Virus record (IMG/VR): IMGVR_UViG_3300021354_000010
Location: 1-47,260 of that record
From: a virus
Reading direction: 5' to 3' (one strand)
Length of the DNA: 47,260 nucleotides
Part shown: in pieces, positions 15,522 through 22,493 of the stretch
How positions within the stretch are numbered: position 1 is the first letter of the stretch
How the letters are laid out: every line of letters begins with the position of its first letter
The notes under the pieces: generated by a model
Database searches by the model: none
What the model was told of the DNA's origin: nothing
Seen by the model: only the letters and a program-made list of their open reading frames with translations
Program-made: the position numbers and the translations under genes

Positions 15522-15974
15522 TTATTTGACAAATGGAACTGGTAGACCCATACCTTTCTCCCAAAAATACAATTCTATTTCCGGAGGGAGAAGTTTTCGC
15601 ATACCCCGTAAAACCTTTTTATTATCTTCGTAGTGTCTTTGAACACCAAGATCTAAAACAGTTTGAGATTTGAACTTAACAACATTCTCAACTGTTCTAC
15701 AATCCAATAATAAACGAAATTCAATAACCCTATCTGGATAATATGTATCTAACCAGTTCTTTGTTATTTCCCAAATTCTTGGTTCACCCTTACGTGCAGA
15801 TATTGCATAAAATGTATCCTCTGCAGGATTTATTAATTGAATAGCATTGGTATACCATTCATAAAGAAAATCTTTTCTTCCTCTTCGTTCTTCGCCATTC
15901 ATCTTACCCCATTTCTTGGAGTTTGCAGGTGGTTGCTCTGCAAGAACTCCATCTATATCATAAGATACAATCAT
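15522..15974 (-). CDS. HAD-family phosphatase-like protein
   Basis: The 150-residue protein has motif I SYDIDGVLAEQP near the N terminus (nucleophile Asp5 and acid/base Asp7), YAISAR as motif II, a conserved Lys in VVKFKSQTV, and HYEDNKK as the acidic motif IV. HAD proteins of this size hydrolyse phosphate from nucleotides, sugars or polynucleotide 3' ends. It overlaps the glycosyltransferase by 4 bp (15971-15974) and therefore likely serves the same operon. It could process a nucleotide or sugar phosphate, but the substrate is not visible. Confidence 0.65.
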   Translation of the reverse strand: MIVSYDIDGVLAEQPPANSKKWGKMNGEERRGRKDFLYEWYTNAIQLINPAEDTFYAISARKGEPRIWEITKNWLDTYYPDRVIEFRLLLDCRTVENVVKFKSQTVLDLGVQRHYEDNKKVLRGMRKLLPPEIELYFWEKGMGLPVPFVK

Positions 15975-16975
15975 AATTTAATAGGATCCACCTTCCCAGT
16001 TTTCTCAACAATTGACTTCTGCTTTTCCCATATCTTCTGTCTTGTTTCTGTTGGTAAAGTAGCAAACTTTTCTATTGAACTTGACTTTTCAACTGGCACA
16101 CACCAATTCAAACCTGCATTACCTTCTGGTGAAACAACAGGAATTCCTGCATATAAGGCATGATATGCCCTACCAGTTCTCCACCCAGATCGTTTATGTT
16201 TATCATCATAAACTGCTAAACAACCAGCATACTTGCGATAGAAGTTGCGTCGATCTCTTTGTTGTGGATTGTCTAACACAGTAACATCTGAGTAATCAGA
16301 CCATTCTGATTCTTTACCTGCAATGACTAGATATTTCGATTGTGTAAATTCTTTGAAATATTTAGTACGACCAGAAGGTCTGCCAATATATACTATTTTA
16401 TCTTCCACCCCTGCAGAGAATTCTAAGAACTCCATACCAGATGCCATAGGTAAATCCACTGTTCTCGAACCTTCCGGAGATTTTAGAATTGCAGCAACTT
16501 CTTCACTATTAACTGCATTTGCTGCAATAGTCCATCTTGACCAGTCTTCATTTGGCAATAAATTCCATAAGAATGGGAGATCTGGATCATCATTTAAAAA
16601 AATAATACGACCCTTATGGGCATTAATCATTTCGATAGTCTTATCCCAATACTTTTGGTAGAACTGTAAATTAGTACCTCCGAACTCCAACATAAGAACA
16701 TCACACTCTTGGTATGTATCGAATGTCTCAAATCCATCATCTTTAGTTGCATCAGTCGCTTCTGATAATGGAATAACTTGATACCCAAAGTCTAACATAT
16801 TCTTAAACAATGCAACTCGTTTTTCTACCCAAGCACCACGGATACCGTTCTCGTTGCTAGTGAGACCAATTTTACCAGATACCCTACGATATCCCACTTT
16901 AATACCAATATTAGAATTTTTGGAATAAAACCATTCTAATAACTTTTCTTCATCGAAAAACTCATGTAACGACAT
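15971..16975 (-). CDS. glycosyltransferase-like protein (GT-B type)
   Basis: In this 334-residue protein the C-terminal half shows a GT-B-like nucleotide-sugar-binding pattern: DKIVYIGRPSGRTKYF, YLVIAGKES, and RTGRAYHALYAGIPVVSPEG near 260-285, where the E/G-rich loop after the helix resembles the sugar-nucleotide donor site. The N-terminal half is Rossmann-like (CDVLMLEFGGTN, RIIFLNDDPDLP). The gene lies 8 bp downstream of the TET/JBP-like oxygenase and overlaps the HAD gene. In such operons glycosyltransferases cap hydroxymethyl bases. DNA as acceptor is inferred. Confidence 0.65.
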   Translation of the reverse strand: MSLHEFFDEEKLLEWFYSKNSNIGIKVGYRRVSGKIGLTSNENGIRGAWVEKRVALFKNMLDFGYQVIPLSEATDATKDDGFETFDTYQECDVLMLEFGGTNLQFYQKYWDKTIEMINAHKGRIIFLNDDPDLPFLWNLLPNEDWSRWTIAANAVNSEEVAAILKSPEGSRTVDLPMASGMEFLEFSAGVEDKIVYIGRPSGRTKYFKEFTQSKYLVIAGKESEWSDYSDVTVLDNPQQRDRRNFYRKYAGCLAVYDDKHKRSGWRTGRAYHALYAGIPVVSPEGNAGLNWCVPVEKSSSIEKFATLPTETRQKIWEKQKSIVEKTGKVDPIKL

Positions 16976-16983
16976 ATAATCTC

Positions 16984-18396
16984 CTAACCAAAGAATTCTT
17001 CTAAACCAATATTTTCATACGCATCTTTCAACCATGGATGATGTTTAACCAACCATTCATCTCCTTGCGGTTTAGTTTTGAGAAAATCATACCATTCTTT
17101 AGCATTCTCATAATCACCTGTTTTACTTGGAACATCTGCCCACATTCCAGGACTTACACCGTTGAACCTATCCCACCATAATGGATGTTCTTTATTTTTC
17201 ATACGAGTTTCTACAAACTCTCTACGAGTATCTTCATAATCATAAGAACCTAATTCCATTAATTTCTCATGGAAGAATGCAATCATAGAAATGCGTTCTG
17301 CTTGATCATCATTAAGAACTAATTCGGTATTACCATGCAATCCTGCCATGTTGTTTACGAATAACAAATCTCCTGGACGGATATTACATGCATATCCAAT
17401 TTCCGGAAAAACTAAATATGCACCAGTGTAATTATCATTTTTCGATAACACACAGATATTGGCAAACCCATCATCCATATTAGCAGGATCATAATGTGCT
17501 GCAGTTCTGAAGTTACGATTTACAGTAATAGTGGAGAATGGTGTTCCTGGGACTACAAATCTTTGGTCGATAGACTGTGCTGCCCGTAATTGGTTACTAT
17601 ATCTCCAAGGTAACAATTCTTTAAATCCTTCTGCTAATCTTTGAAGATATGGGTATGATTTAACAAATTTATCGAAATGGTTTCTTGTATAACCTGTTGG
17701 TCGACCATAAGGAATTCTTGGATACCGATCATACCAACCAGCAATACCAGAAAATACTTCATTGGCACGAGTAGTCCTTGATATTAATTTATCCTCTACC
17801 CATTGTGCTTCCTTTGCCGCCTCATCTACAGGTAAACTTCTTACTTTCTGTAACCACTCATCGAATACAAAGTTATTGCTTGTTACAGCACCAAATATCC
17901 AAGTATTCTTTCTTGTTGCCGCAGTGGGTGTAGTATCTTCTGCATATTTACGGATAATGTCTTCAATCGGATCCTCACCATATAAGTTAGATGATCGTTT
18001 CTGTAAACAAGAAAGAATTTCGTCTTCGTATGAGGTTACCCATTTCATATTGCCACTAGTTGGTTCTACAAGTGGTCCTGCAGCAGTACCACGATTATTG
18101 GTAGACTGTGCTGCATCTCGTAATCCATCATATGCGGATTCAATTTCTTCTTGTGTAAAGAAATTTTTACGAAACTTGAAAACGATATTCTTTTCACTTA
18201 GTCCAGAGTCACAAGTATTGCACTGTTTACCACAAGTGTCGATACCAGATTCTAATCCCGAGGAGCATTCAGGTGGAAGATATAAATCCATATCCTCCTC
18301 TACCAATGTATGATAGTGCGAACTATCTAACCAAGTACCAACTAAGTCAGGTCTTGGTATTACTTCTTCTGGTTTTAATACAATTACTTTAGTCAT
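16984..18396 (-). CDS. TET/JBP-like 2-oxoglutarate/Fe(II) dioxygenase
   Basis: I chose the ATG at 18396 because GGAGAA lies just upstream; the frame opens 4 codons earlier. The double-stranded beta-helix core shows TITVNRNFRTAAHYDPAN (iron ligands H301 and D303), GLHGN (H354) and ERISMIAFF (R368, binding 2-oxoglutarate). The N-x-n-x-xx-HxD pattern is characteristic of the TET/JBP family, which hydroxylates the methyl of 5-methylcytosine or thymine in DNA. A Cys cluster near 44-62 (CGKQCNTC) may bind zinc. It heads an operon with glycosyltransferase, HAD and methyltransferase genes and has its own early promoter. The base substrate is not shown. Confidence 0.8.
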   Translation of the reverse strand: MTKVIVLKPEEVIPRPDLVGTWLDSSHYHTLVEEDMDLYLPPECSSGLESGIDTCGKQCNTCDSGLSEKNIVFKFRKNFFTQEEIESAYDGLRDAAQSTNNRGTAAGPLVEPTSGNMKWVTSYEDEILSCLQKRSSNLYGEDPIEDIIRKYAEDTTPTAATRKNTWIFGAVTSNNFVFDEWLQKVRSLPVDEAAKEAQWVEDKLISRTTRANEVFSGIAGWYDRYPRIPYGRPTGYTRNHFDKFVKSYPYLQRLAEGFKELLPWRYSNQLRAAQSIDQRFVVPGTPFSTITVNRNFRTAAHYDPANMDDGFANICVLSKNDNYTGAYLVFPEIGYACNIRPGDLLFVNNMAGLHGNTELVLNDDQAERISMIAFFHEKLMELGSYDYEDTRREFVETRMKNKEHPLWWDRFNGVSPGMWADVPSKTGDYENAKEWYDFLKTKPQGDEWLVKHHPWLKDAYENIGLEEFFG

Positions 18397-18418
18397 AGTT
18401 TTCTCCAATTATAGATTC

Positions 18419-18447
18419 ATTATACCGTATGTATATAAAAAAGTAAA
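18419..18447 (-). promoter_or_regulatory. early promoter for the modification operon
   Basis: On the minus strand, TTTACT (18442-18447) and TATAAT (18419-18424) have a 17-bp spacer. It lies about 23 bp from the chosen oxygenase start. Confidence 0.8.
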
Positions 18448-18450
18448 GCA

Positions 18451-19641
18451 CTAATATTTAAAATCACTGAATGATCCTTCTTGCATTACACGTTTACCAA
18501 TTGCAGACTTATCAAATAATGGAATATCTTCTTTTGGTTGCCCAGAATCTGCCAAGTTGGTCTGAGCAGATGCTTCTACATCATATAATTTCATTTTAGA
18601 TCTATCAACCCCTATCACAAATCGTTTATAATAACTAGGATCATTGTATCTGTTCTTCAACTGTTTAACAATAATCTGGTTCATTTGTTCTAATTCTTCA
18701 TTGGATATTAACGCAAACATCAAATCTGCTGTTGCAGGTAATCCGAATGATTCCGAAGTATCTTCAAGACCCACATCACTATTGGAATATCCACCTCTTG
18801 TGGTTTGAGTTGCAGATATAATCGGTACATTATATTCAACTGCAAGACCTCGAAGTTCTTCTGCGATAGACTTAATGTAAGTATAACTATTAACCGATCC
18901 TCCTTGTTTCATACGTTGACTTGCACAAATATTAAGATAATCGATCATAATAATATCTGGAACAAACCCACGTTTAACTTTCAACTCTTCCAATAATGCT
19001 CTAAAATGACCAGCATGTGCTGAAGCAGTAGGATATTCTTTAACTATAAGTTTACCTTGTGTCTTTTTAGCGACCTTATGTATTCTCTTATTAAATGCCT
19101 CATGATCAATGGTTTTTAACTCGTCCATAGTTACATTTAATAAGTTAGCGTCTATACGTTCTGCAATACGTTCTTCTGCCATTTCCATCGTAATATACAA
19201 CACGTTTCTACTCTGTTTCAATACACCTGCAGCAACGTGACACATAAACAAAGATTTTCCAACACCTGTATTATGAGAGGATACGCCATTTGTATAGTAT
19301 CTATGGTTATCATGTTCTACGTTAATATCGACAATTGGAATACGTCTTCCTGTTTTGTATACCTCGCCTTTAACGTATCCTAAATTAGTTAAGTAGTTTA
19401 ATTTTCCCATTAAAATAAGATCTTTGGCAAATTCCCAACCAAGTGCAGTCTCAAATAAATGATTTTCATTAACTCTAACTATAGTACCATTTTCGAGTTC
19501 TAAAACATATTCTTCCCATTCACCTTTATCAACATAAAAATTAACAGGAACATATCCATCTGGAGAATCTACTTCTATTTCATAACCTTCCTTTAAAAGT
19601 CTATCAATATCTTTAATACTAATTTCGCTATTTGTCCACAT
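18451..19641 (-). CDS. 41: C-terminal half of gp41 replicative helicase with split-intein C part
   Basis: I chose the ATG at 19641 (MWTNSEIS) because GAGGA lies 6 bases upstream; the frame extends 10 codons further. Residues 1-124 are an intein C part, with block B GTIVRVNENHLF, block F VDINVEHDNHRYYTNG and the end SSHN before Thr125. The extein starts TGVGKSLFMCHVAAG, the rest of Walker A. It is followed by IIMIDYLNICAS (Walker B) and IISATQTTRGG of DnaB-family helicases. With the N-half extein the total is about 465 residues, like T4 gp41 (475). gp41 is the 5'-3' fork helicase. It has its own early promoter (19685-19713). Confidence 0.9.
   Translation of the reverse strand: MWTNSEISIKDIDRLLKEGYEIEVDSPDGYVPVNFYVDKGEWEEYVLELENGTIVRVNENHLFETALGWEFAKDLILMGKLNYLTNLGYVKGEVYKTGRRIPIVDINVEHDNHRYYTNGVSSHNTGVGKSLFMCHVAAGVLKQSRNVLYITMEMAEERIAERIDANLLNVTMDELKTIDHEAFNKRIHKVAKKTQGKLIVKEYPTASAHAGHFRALLEELKVKRGFVPDIIMIDYLNICASQRMKQGGSVNSYTYIKSIAEELRGLAVEYNVPIISATQTTRGGYSNSDVGLEDTSESFGLPATADLMFALISNEELEQMNQIIVKQLKNRYNDPSYYKRFVIGVDRSKMKLYDVEASAQTNLADSGQPKEDIPLFDKSAIGKRVMQEGSFSDFKY
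19270..19641 (-). other. atypical split-intein C-terminal part (124 aa) in helicase
   Basis: This part carries everything after block A: a B block (VNENHLF, with Asn at the usual Thr of TxxH), F and G blocks, penultimate His123 and Asn124, then Thr+1. It pairs with the 16-residue N part at 20405-20452. Confidence 0.85.
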
Positions 19642-19684
19642 AATAATCCTCGAAAATTCAAAACAATTCAAAACATATAAATAA

Positions 19685-19713
19685 AGTATACCTTATAAAG
19701 GTATAAAAGTAAA
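19685..19713 (-). promoter_or_regulatory. early promoter for helicase C-half
   Basis: TTTACT (19708-19713) and TATACT (19685-19690) on the minus strand have a 17-bp spacer. It gives the C-half its own transcript, independent of the uvsX-helicase N-half operon. Confidence 0.8.
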
Positions 19714-19724
19714 GCCAAAATTAT

Positions 19725-19778
19725 GGTAGTCGCGAGACGGCAATCTCCACTACTCTAATACTAAACAGGAGTATCAGC
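19725..19778 (+). promoter_or_regulatory. structured leader before the HNH endonuclease
   Basis: The plus strand can fold into GTAGT/ACTAC with inner GAGA-CGGCAA-TCTC. A second hairpin, ATACT-AAACAGG-AGTAT, covers the GGAG ribosome site of the endonuclease. Hairpins that hide the ribosome site are known for free-standing phage homing endonucleases. Confidence 0.5.
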
Positions 19779-19780
19779 AA

Positions 19781-20410
19781 TTGTTATTTATTAACATATA
19801 TAATAATCTGTGCGAAACAAGAAAACAAAATATACATTTATATAAACCATTCTCTGGATTGCATAAGCATCACATTATTCCAAAACATTCTGGTGGAACT
19901 GATGATGAATGGAATTTCACCTACCTCACAATCCGTGAACATAAAATAGCACATTTCTTATTGTGGAAAATACATAACAACCCAAATGATTTGCGATCAA
20001 TGAAAATGCTCGGTGCAAATCTTTCTGTAAATTATCGAAGAACAATAGGAATTTATTGTAGAGACAATAATATAGGTATACATTCTACAAAATATGATAA
20101 TAAAAGAAAAGAAGTTGGTCACCGTGTTGGATTACAAGCAGTTACAAACAAATCTGGTATCCATGCAGATGATCAAGAATTACGTTCAAGATGGGCATCC
20201 AATGCTGGTAAAGCATCTATTATTTCTCCAAATAATCCATGGTCATATTGGGTAACCAAAGAAGGGCAATTAGAAAGAGCATCAATGGGTGGTAAAGCAA
20301 TCAAAGGAATGAAATGGGTAACCAATGGTAAGCATAGAACTAGAATAAAACCAGAATTTCTAGAAGAATACTTATCCAAAGGTTACAGATTAGGATTTAC
20401 TTTAGATTGA
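19781..20410 (+). CDS. HNH homing endonuclease between helicase halves
   Basis: The frame is on the plus strand, opposite to the helicase. It starts at a TTG (19781) nine bases after GGAG; no better start is seen. The 209-residue protein shows an HNH motif near residues 25-60 (LHKHHIIPKHSGGTDDEWN, then LTIREHKIAHFLLWKIH). The rest is basic with repeated KGMKWVTNG-type segments (NUMOD-like, around 130-205) that bind DNA in related enzymes. It ends convergently with the helicase N-half, overlapping by 9 bp. The role inferred is mobility of the split intein into intein-free gp41 genes. Confidence 0.8.
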   Translation: MLFINIYNNLCETRKQNIHLYKPFSGLHKHHIIPKHSGGTDDEWNFTYLTIREHKIAHFLLWKIHNNPNDLRSMKMLGANLSVNYRRTIGIYCRDNNIGIHSTKYDNKRKEVGHRVGLQAVTNKSGIHADDQELRSRWASNAGKASIISPNNPWSYWVTKEGQLERASMGGKAIKGMKWVTNGKHRTRIKPEFLEEYLSKGYRLGFTLD

Positions 20411-21031
20411 TTTCCTATAACGCACTTTAACTAATGTCTCGGGATGTACACAACCAGCAAGAGCAATATTGAGTGTCTTTCTTGGCAATCCACCACCAGT
20501 GATTTTATTGAACATATCTAAATCAAACGGAATTCTATCCTCTGTTTTATGATAGAATTCGAATCTAGCATCAGCATCATCGATATAATCGTGACCAACA
20601 CTGTTATCAAAAGAAACTGCCAATGCATCTGAAAGAATAGATGGCAAAGCATCTTGAGTGAATTGTGTATCAGTACCCTCAATGATTTTAATTGATTTTA
20701 AAATGGCATTATAAACTGCCCTTGACTTACAAAACTTTTCTGTTTCTGCGAATAACCAATCTTGATTCGCAGGTTCTGTAGAAAGTTCTTTTACGTACTC
20801 GATAATCTCGGACAGTTCTTTATCCGAGATACCTTTAGCATTACCCAGTTCGATACTAATAATTTCCTTAGATGCAGGTTTATTATAAGTATCGAAAAAC
20901 TTCATTATGATAGAAGAGATAATCGATTCTTTTCTATCTGAGAAATACTCTTTTTTTAAATGTGGAATTACTTTACGACCAAACTCTTCACTCGTAATCA
21001 GATTGCTCAATATCGTTTGTTCTATTCTCAT
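20402..21031 (-). CDS. 41: N-terminal half of gp41 replicative helicase with 16-residue split-intein N part
   Basis: I chose the ATG at 21031, giving MRIEQTILSNLITSEEFG, because GGAG lies 3 bases upstream and T4 gp41 starts similarly. Residues 1-193 are the DnaB-like N-terminal domain and linker, ending GLPRKTLNIALAG, the first part of Walker A. Residues 194-209 (CVHPETLVKVRYRKSI) are intein block A only, then a stop. The gene overlaps the 123-residue gene upstream by 44 bp and ends 9 bp inside the opposite-strand endonuclease. Without trans-splicing, neither half would have an intact ATP site. Confidence 0.9.
   Translation of the reverse strand: MRIEQTILSNLITSEEFGRKVIPHLKKEYFSDRKESIISSIIMKFFDTYNKPASKEIISIELGNAKGISDKELSEIIEYVKELSTEPANQDWLFAETEKFCKSRAVYNAILKSIKIIEGTDTQFTQDALPSILSDALAVSFDNSVGHDYIDDADARFEFYHKTEDRIPFDLDMFNKITGGGLPRKTLNIALAGCVHPETLVKVRYRKSI
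20405..20452 (-). other. ultra-short split-intein N-terminal part (16 aa)
   Basis: CVHPETLVKVRYRKSI carries the catalytic Cys1 and block A, then stops. Typical natural N parts are about 90-120 residues. The size matches, from memory, the T4-like-helicase intein class (VidaL) reported by Burton and colleagues. Confidence 0.85.
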
Positions 21032-21356
21032 CAACTCCACCTGTATATGATAAATTATTTTTCTTGATACCACTAATAATCAATTGTATTAGAAAATCTC
21101 CTAGGTAGTGTTCAATCTCATCTTTATCATATTCTAATCCTGCATCATCATGTACGTCATAATCAAAAGATAACTTAGCGTTATCGTTATCGTCAGTTTC
21201 TGGAAATTCTACTTTACCATAACTGAATATTATACCGTTAAACTTACCATCTGTAAACTGTATAGCATGCATTCCATCATGTTTATTCTCAAGGACTTTA
21301 TGGGGAAATATATCCGCATCATCAAAGTCCAACCAAGTTTCTTCTATATCACTCAT
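20988..21356 (-). CDS. conserved acidic protein between uvsX and helicase
   Basis: Starting at 21356 (MSDIEETWLDFDDADIF) the product has 122 residues. It contains AIQFTDGKFNGIIFSYGKV and ends YTGGVDENRTNDIEQSDYE. A protein with this pattern occupies the same place between uvsX and gene 41 in marine T4-like phages, from memory. It is acidic with no membrane or catalytic signature. Its start overlaps the uvsX stop by 8 bp and its end overlaps the helicase start by 44 bp, so all three are translated as one coupled unit. A role with recombination or the primosome is only inferred from position. Confidence 0.65.
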   Translation of the reverse strand: MSDIEETWLDFDDADIFPHKVLENKHDGMHAIQFTDGKFNGIIFSYGKVEFPETDDNDNAKLSFDYDVHDDAGLEYDKDEIEHYLGDFLIQLIISGIKKNNLSYTGGVDENRTNDIEQSDYE

Positions 21357-22434
21357 CATCTTCACCAATTGTCTCTAATACTTTATCAAGTCCTTCATCA
21401 GATATGATTGATCCATTTGAGATTTGATAGTTTGTTTTGACCCATTCTTGGAAACTAATACTTGTAATAATAGGTAACCAAAAATCCTTTGTATCAGTAT
21501 CTTTTAAACGATATTTCTTTTCTTCAATTTCACCTGTTTCTACATTTACCTTTGAGTACCAACCATTGCTTGGTTTGATTACATGACCAGATTCTAATGC
21601 CATATCAAGTAAACCTGACCATTTACTAATACCACCTTCAAATTTAACGGTAACAGGAATCTTAGATTTTTCTCTTACATAACGAGATTTCTCTACATTA
21701 ATGACAAAGTTATATCCAATTAAGTCTGTACCTTCTTTCTCTTGTTGTCTTCCGAGTATAAAGATGTTGTCTGCGGAATAATAAGAACCAGTTCCACCAC
21801 CAACCACATCTTTAGAATATAGTTCCATTGTCTTGTAGGTATGATTTACAACAACCATTGGGATATCTTTCAAAGATAAGTGAGGAGTTACCATTCTAAA
21901 CAATGATTTAATTTGTTTTGCTCTTGACATATCAGCAACAGATTTACCATCTAAAGCATCTTCCACTTCTTTCTTAGAGGCAAGATTTCCAATAGAGTCA
22001 ATTAAGACAATAATATGATCTCCTCGTTGAATCCCTTCTTTACCATCTAACTGCTTCATTATATCAAACTTTAATTGCTCAATGTCTGTAATAGGAGTGT
22101 GGATAACTCGTTCTGTATCAATACCAAAAGAATCAAAATAAGATTGGGGTGTGCCAAACTCTGAATCATAAAATAACATTACCGCATCAGAATACTTATC
22201 CATATACGATTTAGCCATCAATAGACTAAAGGCGGTCTTGAAGTGCTTACTTGGACCCGCCCACATGGTTAAACCAGGAGTAAATCCACCATCTAACCTA
22301 CCCGATAATGCAATGTTAATTGCAGGAATTGTTGTTGGTACCATATCTTTCTTTTGAAAGAACTTTGATTGTGATAGTATAGCAGAATCTTTAACGGTGC
22401 TATTCTTTTTAACTCTATCTAAAAGTGAACTCAT
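21349..22434 (-). CDS. uvsX: RecA-like recombinase UvsX
   Basis: The 361-residue protein has a T4-type Walker A GPSKHFKTAFSLLM near residue 58 and Walker B IIVLIDSIGNLAS near 143. A VVVNHTY strand and GGGTGSYYSADN L2-like loop follow. UvsX forms filaments on single-stranded DNA and drives strand exchange for recombination-dependent replication, with UvsY and gp32 (not in this window). It has its own early promoter (22462-22490) and heads the operon with the acidic protein and the helicase N-half. Confidence 0.92.
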   Translation of the reverse strand: MSSLLDRVKKNSTVKDSAILSQSKFFQKKDMVPTTIPAINIALSGRLDGGFTPGLTMWAGPSKHFKTAFSLLMAKSYMDKYSDAVMLFYDSEFGTPQSYFDSFGIDTERVIHTPITDIEQLKFDIMKQLDGKEGIQRGDHIIVLIDSIGNLASKKEVEDALDGKSVADMSRAKQIKSLFRMVTPHLSLKDIPMVVVNHTYKTMELYSKDVVGGGTGSYYSADNIFILGRQQEKEGTDLIGYNFVINVEKSRYVREKSKIPVTVKFEGGISKWSGLLDMALESGHVIKPSNGWYSKVNVETGEIEEKKYRLKDTDTKDFWLPIITSISFQEWVKTNYQISNGSIISDEGLDKVLETIGEDDE

Positions 22435-22461
22435 TTATCTTCCTATATTTTATAATAAGTA

Positions 22462-22490
22462 ATTATACCCTACTTTTACTAAAAAGTAAA
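22462..22490 (-). promoter_or_regulatory. early promoter for uvsX operon
   Basis: TTTACT (22485-22490) and TATAAT (22462-22467) on the minus strand have a 17-bp spacer. It lies at the polymerase-uvsX boundary. Confidence 0.8.
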
Positions 22491-22493
22491 GCA

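Noticed and set aside
19642-19671. Upstream ATG adding 10 residues to the helicase C-half
   Set aside because: It has no ribosome site and leaves only about 7 bases of leader after the promoter; the ATG at 19641 follows GAGGA.
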